Assembly (NCBI RefSeq): GCF_002135435.1
Contig: NZ_NEGK01000001.1
Location: forward strand, 310,001-374,000
Length of the DNA stretch: 64,000 nucleotides
Direction: 5' to 3'
Source of the DNA: Acinetobacter sp. ANC 3813
GTDB lineage: Bacteria; Pseudomonadota; Gammaproteobacteria; Pseudomonadales; Moraxellaceae
Shown here: piece by piece, positions 37,729 to 47,386 of the stretch
Position numbering within the stretch: the stretch's first letter is position 1
Layout: each line of letters opens with the position of its first letter
Translations under genes and position numbers: made by a program
The notes under the pieces: model-generated
Seen by the model: only the letters and a program-made list of their open reading frames with translations
Database searches by the model: none
Told to the model about the DNA's origin: nothing

Positions 37729-39051
37729 TTAAGATGCTAAAGGCAGCCGCACGGTAACACTTAAACCGCCTAGACTTTCACTGCTGCCGAAACTTAAAGT
37801 ACCGTGCAAGCGCTCTACAGCTTTATCCACTATGGATAAGCCCAAACCGCTGCCAATCTCTTGATGGTTCTGCACTCGATAAAAGCGCTTTAAGATTTTT
37901 TCATGCAATGCAGGATCTATACCCGGCCCGCTGTCTTCAATTTGAATGACGGCCATGGTATCAGCTGCATATACCGATACATTAATCACGCCGCGCTCTG
38001 GCGTATACTTAATCGCATTATCAATTAAATTATAAATCACCGAATGCACAGCGGCTTCCTGTGTATGCAGCCGCAATTCCTGCAGACGCTCCATGCCTAA
38101 ATCTATTTCTTTTTGCATAGCCAAATCCATCAGCGACTCGACACAATTCGCGGCAGTCACGTTCAATAGAAAAGACTGGCTATGTTCAAATTCAGGCAAT
38201 GATGCATCCTGTTTGGCCAAACTTAAGAGCTGAGCAACCAAATGCTGCATACGCACTAAACCTAAGGCCAGATTGTTCAAAGCCTTATGTTCTGGATACT
38301 CTTGCAGCAGGACTTTAATTTGCAGATTCAATGCTGTAATGGGCGTGCGCAGCTCATGCGCCGCATCGGCAATAAATTGGCGCTGTTCATGCTGCGACAA
38401 TGAAATCCGCTGAAATAACCCGTTCATTTCATCAATGGTCGGAGCGATTTCAATGGGATAAGGATCAGATTGAATGGGAGACAATTCTTTTGAATCGCGC
38501 TGTGACAGTTCAGATTTAAAATCATCCAGCGGCTGTAAAATACGGCTGATCATCCAGCTCAAGCCCCACAGCACAAAAGGCATGAATATCACATAAGGTA
38601 GAAACATGTTGCCCGCCAGCTCTAAAGCTAAATTTTGGCGGACGGACTGCTGCTGGCTCACCTGCACTTGATACGCTTTTAGAGGCAGCACATAAGTACG
38701 CCAAGTATCATTGGACGTTTTATGCGTATAAAAACCTTCTTTTTCAATCGGCTGAAGCAGCAGATTAAATTCATGAGATTGATGCGCTTGCGCTGAATAT
38801 GGCCAAACATCAACAAATAAATCTTCTTCATGATAGTGCTTTGCTGGATCAAATTGGCTTTGCATCGGCACAGGCTCATGCGCGGCAACCCGCTCCGCCA
38901 AATTCTTCATCTGCGAATCTAAAATTTCATTGGTTTCTTCCAATGAAATTTTATAAGCAGCCACCATCAACAGGCAGCCCAAAATTAAACTGAAAAATGA
39001 AGTATAAAGAATCAGCTTCCGCTTTAAAGAATTGCCACTCCACAACGCCAT
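37729..39051 (-). CDS. pmrB: Sensor histidine kinase PmrB
   Basis: Inner-membrane kinase that controls polymyxin resistance. 440 residues (A. baumannii PmrB 444). Two membrane helices (about 13-32 and 148-168) enclose a periplasmic sensor; then a HAMP linker, H-box ADAAHELRTPITAL (His232), N-box YNLIDNAIKYTP, and the ATP lid EDSGPGID and GSGLGLSIV. Third gene of pmrCAB, 20 bases after pmrA. Mutations in this gene often give colistin resistance in clinical strains; nothing here can be called mutant by eye. Confidence 0.92.
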   Translation of the reverse strand: MALWSGNSLKRKLILYTSFFSLILGCLLMVAAYKISLEETNEILDSQMKNLAERVAAHEPVPMQSQFDPAKHYHEEDLFVDVWPYSAQAHQSHEFNLLLQPIEKEGFYTHKTSNDTWRTYVLPLKAYQVQVSQQQSVRQNLALELAGNMFLPYVIFMPFVLWGLSWMISRILQPLDDFKSELSQRDSKELSPIQSDPYPIEIAPTIDEMNGLFQRISLSQHEQRQFIADAAHELRTPITALNLQIKVLLQEYPEHKALNNLALGLVRMQHLVAQLLSLAKQDASLPEFEHSQSFLLNVTAANCVESLMDLAMQKEIDLGMERLQELRLHTQEAAVHSVIYNLIDNAIKYTPERGVINVSVYAADTMAVIQIEDSGPGIDPALHEKILKRFYRVQNHQEIGSGLGLSIVDKAVERLHGTLSFGSSESLGGLSVTVRLPLAS

Positions 39052-39071
39052 ATGTGCAAAATCCTGTCTGT

Positions 39072-39746
39072 TTACAGCTGGCCTAATCGATAGCCTAAAC
39101 CGCGTATGGTGCGGATAAAATCTTTGCCCAGCTTATTGCGCAAATGATGCACATAGACTTCGATGGTATTGCTGTTAATTTCGCTATCGAAATCGTACAG
39201 CTTATCTTCCAAATTGGTTTTAGAAAATATTTTATTGGGATGTGTCACTAAGGGAATTAAAATCGCCCATTCACGGTTAGACAAATCGATATATTCGCCT
39301 TTAAATTTCGCCAAATGCTGCTCTACATCTAAGACCAGATCACCATAAGCGAGTACTGAGTGGCTGTTTTGCAGCTGCTCCTTGCCGCTGCGGCGCAATA
39401 AGGCATGTAAGCGCGCCAGCAATTCATCAAATTCATAGGGTTTAATCAGATAATCATCTGCACCTTGATTCAGGCCATCAACCCGCTGCTGCAGCTGATC
39501 TCTGGCTGAAATAATCAATACTGGCAAAATCGGGTGGCTTTGACGGATTTGTTTAAGCACTTGCATGCCATCCATCATGGGCAATCCTAAATCCAGCAGC
39601 ACAGCATCCACTTTTTCTTGCTGAATTTTCTTTAATCCATCAATTCCGTTATTGACCCAAATCACCTCAAAACCTTGATATTTCAGCAAGGTCTGAGTTG
39701 ATTCCGCAATCATGAAATCGTCTTCAATAATTAATATTTTGATCAT
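39072..39746 (-). CDS. pmrA: Response regulator PmrA
   Basis: OmpR-type regulator of 224 residues. Receiver domain: acidic pair in IIEDD (Glu8-Asp10), phospho-acceptor Asp52 in LLDLGLPMMDG, SARD (Ser78 region) and Lys in YLIKPYE. C-terminal winged helix with TIEVYVHHLRNKLG and IRTIRGLGYRL. The ATG starting MIKILIIEDD is chosen; a GTG five codons earlier abuts the pmrC stop and would also work. Confidence 0.93.
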   Translation of the reverse strand: MIKILIIEDDFMIAESTQTLLKYQGFEVIWVNNGIDGLKKIQQEKVDAVLLDLGLPMMDGMQVLKQIRQSHPILPVLIISARDQLQQRVDGLNQGADDYLIKPYEFDELLARLHALLRRSGKEQLQNSHSVLAYGDLVLDVEQHLAKFKGEYIDLSNREWAILIPLVTHPNKIFSKTNLEDKLYDFDSEINSNTIEVYVHHLRNKLGKDFIRTIRGLGYRLGQL

Positions 39747-39761
39747 CAGTCCGCTACTCAC

Positions 39762-41390
39762 TTAAGCTGCTGGCGCACAACTGTTAAGCATATCATTGTT
39801 CCTATCCTTCACCTTGGTGTTTATATCCAGCATACTCAGCAGGCTTGGGAATAAGTTATCCTGACTTAATTCTTTGCTTTTTTGCGCGCCAAGGCAAGCC
39901 ATTTGCTGCGTATTTTCAGCTTTCCACGCTGGAGAAAACCACATGATCATAGGTACATGAGTTTGCTGTTCAGGCGCAATCGCATATGGCGCGCCATGCA
40001 GATACATACCATGCTCGCCAGTGGATTCACCATGGTCGGACAGATACCAAAAACCAGTCTGATATTTTTGATTGGCATTCAAAGTTCCAATAATTTGGCT
40101 CAAAACGTAGTCGGTATACACAATTGAATTGTCATAAGTATTGATCAGCTCCTGCGGACTGCAGCCTTGAATGGCATTGGTGTTGCATGTGGGTTTAAAC
40201 GGCTGGTATTTTGCAGTGCTGCGCTCATAATAAGCAGGCCCATGACTGCCCATTTGATGCAATACAATCAAGCGCGGCGTATGGTCATTTTCTGGAATCG
40301 CATCAATATACTGTTTTAAACCATCAACCAAAATTTCATCATGGCATTCACCGCCTAAGTCGCTGCACCATTTCTTTTTCAATTCTGGACTGAACTGAAC
40401 CTGTTCAACGCGGTTGCAAGTTCCTTTACAGCCTGAATTATTGTCTAGCCAAGCCACTTTATAGCCCGCGCGTTTGGCAATATCCAAAAGCCCTTCACGG
40501 TGGTTGGCCAGCTGTTCATCATATTGTTTGCGCGGCATGCCGGAAAACATGCACGGGACAGAAACCGCTGTGGCCGTGCCGCATGAGCTGACTTGGCTGA
40601 AATTTAGAATATCTAATTTAGACAGCTCTGGATTGGTATTTTTGCTGTAGCCATTTAATGAAAAGCTTTCCGCACGTGCAGTTTCACCCACCACCAGCAC
40701 CATCAATTTAGGTTTGCTTTGATTCGAAACATCAATATTGCGGTGCGCATCCGTTCCATAAGCCACCAAAGGCAGGTTTTTTTTAGGCGCTTGATGGCGG
40801 TAGTACGACAGGCTTGAAGCAATGGCATTTTGCGGTGAAAGCATGCCTTTAAGATCACGGTGCTCGCGGAATATGGCTGCATAATCAACATAAAAAACAA
40901 AAAGCAGACTGCCGATCACCGCAAAAGATGCCAGCAAATTCACTGTTTTTTTGAGCAATACTTTAGGCAGTGCTTCCTTCAAAATTGGAATCTGGGTCAT
41001 GAGCACAATGGGTAAAATGACCATAACAATCGACCACACGACCAAACGCATAGAGGCAAGATCTTTTGCTTCATTCGGGTCGGTTTGCATGGCATTTTGA
41101 ATTTGATCAGGAGAAATGACCACACCTAGACTGCTGACAAAATACGCGCTGAAACCGCCGATAAAAAGCAGTACTGCCGCAACGACTTTCGCATTCCAGC
41201 GCCAATTCAGCAATTGAAGCAAAGCATTGTACAGCGCAATAACGACTATCACCGTTGCCGCTAAAAATAGCTGTGCTTTTATGCCTTGATAGGGCGTGAG
41301 CTGCTGAATTTTTTGATAAAAAGCCAGATTAAGCGCTAGACCAAGCCATAACGCGATCAATAAATTAAACTTTGTAAGTGAAATAGGCAT
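39762..41390 (-). CDS. pmrC: Lipid A phosphoethanolamine transferase PmrC (EptA)
   Basis: Inner-membrane enzyme that adds phosphoethanolamine to lipid A. About 542 residues from the chosen ATG (MPISLTKFN); the frame opens 15 codons further upstream. Five N-terminal helices, then a periplasmic sulfatase-like domain: catalytic Thr in VGETARAESFSLNGYS, metal ligands in LSDHGESTGEHGMYLHG, and disulfide cysteines (SCGTATAVSVPCMF). First gene of pmrCAB, so it is part of its own regulatory operon. Confidence 0.92.
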   Translation of the reverse strand: MPISLTKFNLLIALWLGLALNLAFYQKIQQLTPYQGIKAQLFLAATVIVVIALYNALLQLLNWRWNAKVVAAVLLFIGGFSAYFVSSLGVVISPDQIQNAMQTDPNEAKDLASMRLVVWSIVMVILPIVLMTQIPILKEALPKVLLKKTVNLLASFAVIGSLLFVFYVDYAAIFREHRDLKGMLSPQNAIASSLSYYRHQAPKKNLPLVAYGTDAHRNIDVSNQSKPKLMVLVVGETARAESFSLNGYSKNTNPELSKLDILNFSQVSSCGTATAVSVPCMFSGMPRKQYDEQLANHREGLLDIAKRAGYKVAWLDNNSGCKGTCNRVEQVQFSPELKKKWCSDLGGECHDEILVDGLKQYIDAIPENDHTPRLIVLHQMGSHGPAYYERSTAKYQPFKPTCNTNAIQGCSPQELINTYDNSIVYTDYVLSQIIGTLNANQKYQTGFWYLSDHGESTGEHGMYLHGAPYAIAPEQQTHVPMIMWFSPAWKAENTQQMACLGAQKSKELSQDNLFPSLLSMLDINTKVKDRNNDMLNSCAPAA

Positions 41391-41575
41391 AATTTTGTTT
41401 TTTAAGGCAGTGAATATGGTCAGCATCAAAATCATCGTGTTTTTTATCGATGCTGTTAAATTAATTGTTCAAACTTAAAACTTGCTTAAGTCATCAATCG
41501 CATTTTCTTGTTATCGCTCTAATCATATAAAAATTGCTTATAAATAAATAGATTAAATCATCTGAATTATTTTTT

Positions 41576-42337
41576 CTAAAAAAGAGAATTGCCCATTCGC
41601 ACATTTAAAAATAGTAAAAGAATCAGAAAAAAGATTCGGATAAAACCGCTGCCATAACGTAAAGCTAAAAATGTGCCGCATAAGGCGCCAGCAATATTTC
41701 AAGCTGCAACCATGGCGCCTACCATCCATAGGACATTGCCCGTAGTGATAAAATACAGCAGTGATGCGCTGAAAGTGCCTAAGTTCACCAGTTTTGCTGA
41801 TGCAGAAGCATTGAGAAAATCAAAGCCAAAGACTTTCACAAATAAAAAAGTAAAAAACTGCCGCTGCCAGGTCCAAAACGCCATCATAAAAACCGATCAA
41901 AGCGCCAAAGCCAACACCCAATAAAATCTCACGCACGCCCATGTGCATGGCGGTATGCAATTGGCCTAAATCTTTTTTGGCAAAAGTATAAATTGCCATC
42001 ATAATCAGCAGGAAAAATACGGCATAACGCATCATGTTCTTGGGAATATAATCCACAGACATTGCACCCAAAAATGCAAATACAAATGCAGCCAGCATAA
42101 TGGGCATGCATAACACGCCAAACGATTTTGATTCTTTTGATATACCCGAAAAAAGAAGATGCTGTGCCTGCCAGCACAGCAAGCTTATTGGTGCCAAATA
42201 CTGTCGCCAAACTGTATTGCAGCAAGGCATGTATTAAGGAAGGCAATTGAACTACCCCCACCGCCCACGGCTGCATCAATCAGCCCCCCGCAAAATGCAA
42301 AGAAACCCAGAATGATAAGAACTTGATCAATATCCAT
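41576..42337 (-). pseudogene. TauE/SafE sulfite exporter family permease, broken
   Basis: A membrane permease of about 250 residues can be rebuilt only by changing frame repeatedly. It starts MDIDQVLIILGFFAFCGGLIDAAVGGG, shifts at the G-run near 42250, continues IQLPSLIHALLQYSLATVFGTNKLA, shifts near 42120 (IKIVWR to LCMPIMLAAFVF), continues VREILLGVGFGALIGFYDGV, shifts twice in T-runs near 41850-41880 (in the family motif FGPGSGSF), continues FTFLFVKVFGFDFLNASASAKLVN, then meets an in-frame TGA at about 41700 before NIAGALCGTFLALRYGS and a natural TAG. No piece is likely to be functional. Several breaks are at homopolymers, so sequencing error is possible. Confidence 0.88.
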
Positions 42338-42586
42338 ATCAAGCCATGTTCAAATAATAAGCTTTTATCTTTATAGAATTATTATCAGCTGTCAATCGAA
42401 GCCACTTCCACAAAATGAGAAACCCCATTGCACCCTAATTATGGCAATTGCATGGTGATCCTAGCTCGATTTCTGCCTAATTCATGACTTTCCTATAAAT
42501 GTCATAATTTAAGCAAAAAATAAAATTCAACTTTTTGCGCTCTGACTAGTCCATCCAAAAAAGAAAATAATAGTAAAAATACATTT

Positions 42587-43873
42587 TTAATCCTCAGTAG
42601 AAATCTGTTGCGTTTTCCTCAGCTCACGTCCCCAGATGCCAATGGGCACAGTGCTGAGCGCAGCAACTAGGACAATTGCTATTAAATAGCTGCTGTAGCC
42701 TAATGCATCCGCTGCTATGCCGCTCATGCTATACAATCCACCGCTGACTGTCGCCATCAGCCCCACCTGAAAAGTGAAATCAGTGCCTGCCAAATGTTTA
42801 CGGCTGTATTGCATCACCACCGTAAGCATCACCACCAAAAGCATGGCGGATACCATGTCTTCCAGTGCATTCACTGCATAAATAATCCAAGGCTGCACGG
42901 CATGCGCCGCATCATATTGCCATGCCAGACATGCATAGGCGGCTAAACTCCCTATTTTAAGTATTGAGAACAGCATCAATACATGAAAGCGTGAGAGCAA
43001 TTTTAAAGACAACCCTGAAATACCTGCCCCTGCAAGTGCGGCTGCAGCCCCCAGCATGGTCACATAAATGCCAATCTGACTGAAACTTAAACCCATATCC
43101 ACCATTAGCGGTTTTAACACTGGCCCTGACAGCCCATCGGCAATTTTAAATGTGATCAATACCATCAGCCAGCAGCGTAATTCAGCAGTATGAATAAAGT
43201 AGTCTAAATACTCACGAATGATGGCCCACTGCGGCCGAATCGTGCTGTTTGACGTTTCTGCAGCTGAACTTTTCAGCTTTATTCGGTCGGCTTCTGAATA
43301 AAATAAAACAGGAATCGTATTCAGCAGGACTAAACCCGCTAAAATTAAAAAAGTGCTTTGCCACTGCAGCCAATCTAGCGCCCATAAAATGGCTCCGCCG
43401 CCCACAATAAAACCCAGCCGCGAACCAACGACCTGAAAAGTATTGCCCCAGTGCTGCTGCTCGCCTTTTAGGATATTGACCGCCAACCCGTCTGTCGCGA
43501 TATCCTGCGTTGCGCCAATTAAATTCATGCTCAGCAAGCCAATAAAAAAACACAGCAGATAAAGCGGTTCATTCAAAGCTTGAATTGGTAAAAATGACAG
43601 TCCAATCAGCACGGCAACCGTCAGCAGCTGTGTAGGAATAATCCAAGAACGGTAGTGTCCATATGTGATGGAGCCAACACGGTCTACCCATGGCGCCCAA
43701 AAAATCTTTATCGACCACGGCAGCATCAATAGGCCGAAACCGCCAATATGCGCCAGCGATACCCCCTGCGCCCTTAAAATAACCGGCAAGGCGTGCGTCA
43801 TAAAGCCGACAGGCAAGCCTTGCGCCCAATACAGCGAAAACAGCAGCACATATACATTGCGTATCTGCGGCAT
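42587..43873 (-). CDS. MFS transporter, AmpG/PAT-like
   Basis: 428 residues, twelve helices. The start NVYVLLFSLYWAQGLPVGFM, then KIFWAPWVDR in loop 2-3 and ATQDIATDG in TM4-5 resemble AmpG and RhtX/FptX-type permeases (muropeptide, acetyl-CoA or siderophore import). Specific substrate cannot be told; no siderophore or beta-lactamase gene is adjacent. It lacks the long C-terminal extension of E. coli AmpG. Divergent from the acyltransferase gene. Confidence 0.78.
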   Translation of the reverse strand: MPQIRNVYVLLFSLYWAQGLPVGFMTHALPVILRAQGVSLAHIGGFGLLMLPWSIKIFWAPWVDRVGSITYGHYRSWIIPTQLLTVAVLIGLSFLPIQALNEPLYLLCFFIGLLSMNLIGATQDIATDGLAVNILKGEQQHWGNTFQVVGSRLGFIVGGGAILWALDWLQWQSTFLILAGLVLLNTIPVLFYSEADRIKLKSSAAETSNSTIRPQWAIIREYLDYFIHTAELRCWLMVLITFKIADGLSGPVLKPLMVDMGLSFSQIGIYVTMLGAAAALAGAGISGLSLKLLSRFHVLMLFSILKIGSLAAYACLAWQYDAAHAVQPWIIYAVNALEDMVSAMLLVVMLTVVMQYSRKHLAGTDFTFQVGLMATVSGGLYSMSGIAADALGYSSYLIAIVLVAALSTVPIGIWGRELRKTQQISTED

Positions 43874-44032
43874 GAACGGTCCTTAATTCAAATTATTTAT
43901 ATTCACTCATCAAACAGCCATCTATTGCATAGCTAATCAGGGCAAAGTACAAACTGCACAATCTTGCCAATGCAGTGCCTATATGCAAAGCATATGATAA
44001 TTTATATTGAATGCAACGCTTTGATAAAAACA

Positions 44033-44659
44033 ATGACTCAACACTTCCCCACTTTGCCTGAGCAAGTGCCTGCACGCGGCTCAGCCTTCAGCAAACAGCT
44101 TTTTAAGAAGCTGTTCTTGGCGCAGGGCTGGAGCTTTGAAGGCAACTTTCCAAACCTGCCCAAAGCGGTTGCGATTATTTCACCGCATACCTCCAATATC
44201 GATGCTTGGCATGGTTTTACCGCCCTGCTTGGACTAGGCATTCAAATTACCATTTTCGGCAAGCACACTTTATTTGAAACACCGTTAAAGCCCTTATTGG
44301 AATGGATTGGCGTGATTCCTGTAGACCGCGGCAATGCGCAGGGCCTGACCAAGCAAATTTCCGATATTATTCAGGCCAAAGACAAAATATGGATTGGCAT
44401 GGCGCCTGAAGGCACCCGCAAGCAGGCCGAAAAAATCAAAAGCGGCTTTTATTATATTGCCTACGAAGCTCAAATCCCGATTGTGATGTTTTCTTTTGAT
44501 TATGAACATAAAATTATTCACTGCTTAGGCGTCTTTCAGCCTACAGGCAATTATGAACAGGACTTAGAACAGATTTTACAGCTGTACGAAGGCAAATTTT
44601 CTCCAAAAAATCCAGATTGGCTGGCTAAGCCGTTACAAAAGCGATGGAAAAAGCGCTAG
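44033..44659 (+). CDS. 1-acyl-glycerol-3-phosphate acyltransferase family protein
   Basis: 208-residue PlsC-type acyltransferase. The catalytic HX4D is HTSNID (His about residue 57) and the binding motif is APEGTRK (about 127). Length and the N-terminal region lacking a strong membrane helix resemble the short soluble-looking group of PlsC-like proteins in Acinetobacter. Start at the ATG giving MTQHFPTLPEQ; the frame is open 23 codons upstream. Its stop is 63 bases before the patatin start, so the two lipid enzymes may be co-transcribed. Confidence 0.85.
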   Translation: MTQHFPTLPEQVPARGSAFSKQLFKKLFLAQGWSFEGNFPNLPKAVAIISPHTSNIDAWHGFTALLGLGIQITIFGKHTLFETPLKPLLEWIGVIPVDRGNAQGLTKQISDIIQAKDKIWIGMAPEGTRKQAEKIKSGFYYIAYEAQIPIVMFSFDYEHKIIHCLGVFQPTGNYEQDLEQILQLYEGKFSPKNPDWLAKPLQKRWKKR

Positions 44660-44722
44660 TAAAATGTGCATTTTTTTGCTGAGATGTGCGCATATTTGAG
44701 CAGATCATCATCTAATTATATT

Positions 44723-45640
44723 ATGAAAATATTGCATTATTCCGCGATTGGCATATTGGCGCTGAGCCTTGCAGGCTGTGACAAAGCCATCAACACACCC
44801 GCCAAGACTACACCAATCAAAGCGCGTGAGCCTGTGATTGCCATTGCGCTGGGCGGCGGCGGCGCCAAAGGCTTTTCCCATATTGGCGTGTTAAAAGTGC
44901 TGGAATCGCACGGCATTAAACCGAAAATTGTGACAGGCACCAGCGCCGGCAGTTTTGTGGGCAGCCTCTATGCCAGCGGTAAAACACCATATCAGATGCA
45001 GCAGATTGCTTTGGGCTTTAAAGAATCCGATATCCGTGATTTAACCTTAAACCGCCAAGGCGTGATTTTAGGTCAAAAATTGCAAGACTACGTCAACAAA
45101 AATGTCGGAAACAAGCCGATTGAAAAATTTCCAATCCGCTTTGCTGCAGTTGCCACCCGCTTGGATACTGGCCGTAAAGCAGATTTTATTAAAGGCAATG
45201 CAGGTCAAGCCGTCCGTGCATCTTGCAGTATCCCCAATGTCTTTGTTCCAGCCACCATTGGCGGCTTAAAATATGTCGATGGCGGCTTAGTCAGTCCTAT
45301 TCCTGTTAAAACAGCCAAAGATATGGGTGCAGATATCGTCATCGCTGTGGATATTTCTGCACGCCCAGACAGCAGCAAAGCGCTGAATATGTTTGGCGTA
45401 CTGGATCAAACCCTGAATATTATGGGGCAGCAAAGCATTAATGAAGAGCTGAACCAAGCCAGCATTGTGATTCAGCCCAAAGTAGGCCATATCGGCACGC
45501 TGGATTTGAAATCCAGCAATGCAACGATTTTAGAAGGCGAAAAAGCCGCGCAGCTGAAAATACGTTCTATTCAAAAAGCCATTGCTGATTTTAAAGCATC
45601 ACCTGCTGCCTTAAAGCTGGCACCTGCTTCTAAATTTTAA
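44723..45640 (+). CDS. Patatin-like phospholipase lipoprotein
   Basis: 305 residues. Lipobox LSLAGC (Cys at about 19) predicts an exported lipoprotein. Patatin hydrolase motifs: oxyanion GGGGAKG (about 48), nucleophile GTSAG (about 75) and the Asp of VDGGLVSPIP (about 192). Related to the NTE/YlaK-RssA group of esterases acting on lipids. Start chosen to give a proper signal (MKILHYSAIGILALSLAGC). Confidence 0.88.
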   Translation: MKILHYSAIGILALSLAGCDKAINTPAKTTPIKAREPVIAIALGGGGAKGFSHIGVLKVLESHGIKPKIVTGTSAGSFVGSLYASGKTPYQMQQIALGFKESDIRDLTLNRQGVILGQKLQDYVNKNVGNKPIEKFPIRFAAVATRLDTGRKADFIKGNAGQAVRASCSIPNVFVPATIGGLKYVDGGLVSPIPVKTAKDMGADIVIAVDISARPDSSKALNMFGVLDQTLNIMGQQSINEELNQASIVIQPKVGHIGTLDLKSSNATILEGEKAAQLKIRSIQKAIADFKASPAALKLAPASKF

Positions 45641-45782
45641 AGATGAGTAATTTTTTAAATATTCAAAAACATATTCATCTGCTACATTGATATAGATGCT
45701 TAAGATATAAAGGCGTCGCCATCTATATCAATTTAACTCGATCAATTCACTCTAATCTTTAGAGCAATACACGGGCAGATGT

Positions 45783-46286
45783 ATGGAATTTGTTTTAGAA
45801 CCTTGGCACTGGTTTGTATTGGGCGTTTTACTGATTCTTTCAGAATTGCTATTGCCCGCATTTGCCGCACTGTGGTTTGGCATCGGCGCCATCATGGTCG
45901 GTATTTTATATTTTCTATTTCCAATGATGGGCACTACGACCCAATTTGTCACATGGATCATCCTATCCATTTTATGCACGGTCGCTTGGTTTAAATTTAT
46001 CAAGCCGCTGTCTACCGACAAAACCCAAGCGGGCCTTTCCCGTGAAGCGACCATTGGACAAGTGGGCATGGTCATTCAAACCAATTTAGAGCACGATCAA
46101 ATTAAAGTCCGTTTTCCAATGCCTGTATTGGGTTCAGATGAATGGAACTGCCGCACACTGTCCCCTGTTCAAGTCGGTGACCGCGTCCGTGTGGTCGACA
46201 TTTTAGGCAATGATCTGGTTGTGCAATTGCACAGCGCAGCGAATCAAATTGCAAACAGTCAAACCAACAACGAAAAAAGTGAGTAA
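45783..46286 (+). CDS. NfeD-family membrane protein
   Basis: 167 residues: three N-terminal helices (WFVLGVLLILSELLLPAF..., MVGILYFLFPMM, FVTWIILSILCTVAWF) and an OB-fold end (GQVGMVIQTNLEHDQIKVRF...VGDRVRVVDILGNDLVVQ). The short NfeD1b type, which always travels with a stomatin-like protein; the partner is the next gene, 5 bases downstream. Confidence 0.9.
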   Translation: MEFVLEPWHWFVLGVLLILSELLLPAFAALWFGIGAIMVGILYFLFPMMGTTTQFVTWIILSILCTVAWFKFIKPLSTDKTQAGLSREATIGQVGMVIQTNLEHDQIKVRFPMPVLGSDEWNCRTLSPVQVGDRVRVVDILGNDLVVQLHSAANQIANSQTNNEKSE

Positions 46287-46291
46287 ATAAC

Positions 46292-47143
46292 ATGAGCGCA
46301 GCTACGATTATTGTCTTTGCCCTGCTGGCCTTCGTTGCCGTAACCATTTTTAAGGGTGTGCGAATTGTGCCGCAAGGCTATAAATGGATTGTGCAGCGTT
46401 TAGGCAAATACCACACCACCTTGGGCCCCGGTTTGAATTTCGTCATTCCTTATGTCGATGAAGTGGCTTATAAAGTCACCACCAAAGATATTGTGCTGGA
46501 TATTCCATCTCAAGAAGTGATTACCCGCGACAATGCTGTGCTGCTGATGAATGCTGTGGCTTATATTAACCTGACCACGCCTGAAAAAGCCGTCTATGGT
46601 ATTGAAAACTACACATGGGCCATCCAGAACTTAGTGCAGACTGCGCTGCGTTCAATTGTCGGTGAAATGGATCTAGATGATGCATTGTCTTCTCGCGATC
46701 ATATCAAGGCAAAACTGAAAGCCGGTATTTCTGATGATATTTCTGACTGGGGCATCACCTTAAAAACTGTAGAAATTCAAGATATTAAACCATCTCACAC
46801 CATGCAGGCGGCAATGGAAGAACAGGCTGCTGCAGAACGTCAGCGCCGTGCGACCGTAACCAAAGCAGATGGTGAAAAACAGGCTGCGATTTTAGAAGCG
46901 GATGGCCGTTTAGAAGCGTCCCGCCGTGATGCAGAAGCGCAAGTGGTACTGGCTGAAGCATCGCAAAAAGCCATTGAAATGGTGACATCTGCGGTGGGTG
47001 ATAAAGAAATTCCAGTGGCTTACCTGCTGGGTGAGCAATATGTAAAAGCCATGCAGGATATGGCGAAGTCGAATAATTCAAAAACTGTGGTCTTGCCTGC
47101 AGATATTATGAATACCATTCGCGGTGTCATGGGCCGTAATTAA
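46292..47143 (+). CDS. SPFH/stomatin-like protein (QmcA type)
   Basis: 283 residues: an N-terminal membrane anchor (ATIIVFALLAFVAVTIF), the SPFH domain (VPQGYKWIVQRLGKYHTTLGPGLNFVIPY in parts) and a coiled coil (EEQAAAERQRRATVTKADGEKQAA in parts). Forms large inner-membrane rings with NfeD proteins, linked to membrane protein quality control and raft-like order. Forms an operon with the NfeD gene and ends at a palindromic terminator. Confidence 0.92.
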   Translation: MSAATIIVFALLAFVAVTIFKGVRIVPQGYKWIVQRLGKYHTTLGPGLNFVIPYVDEVAYKVTTKDIVLDIPSQEVITRDNAVLLMNAVAYINLTTPEKAVYGIENYTWAIQNLVQTALRSIVGEMDLDDALSSRDHIKAKLKAGISDDISDWGITLKTVEIQDIKPSHTMQAAMEEQAAAERQRRATVTKADGEKQAAILEADGRLEASRRDAEAQVVLAEASQKAIEMVTSAVGDKEIPVAYLLGEQYVKAMQDMAKSNNSKTVVLPADIMNTIRGVMGRN

Positions 47144-47194
47144 TAATACGCCCCCTTTCCTATCGAGATGTCTGACATCTTTTGAAATACATAA

Positions 47195-47222
47195 TAGACA
47201 GCGCTAGCGCTGTCTATTTTTA
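47195..47222 (+). terminator. Terminator of the nfeD-SPFH operon
   Basis: TAGACAGCGC and GCGCTGTCTA-like arms meet in a perfect 22-base palindrome (47195-47216) followed by TTTTT. Confidence 0.75.
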
Positions 47223-47386
47223 TTTAAACCAATAAAAATTCTGCAAAATTTGTTTATTTGTGGTTAAATTTCGCGTTAATTTTTGAAATCTCCTGAATTG
47301 ATGGCAGTTCATTTGCCCTCAATTGGCTCTCCTATTGCTGTCAATTCATATTTCGATCTGCTGTCCAACTCGAAAATGGATATTGT

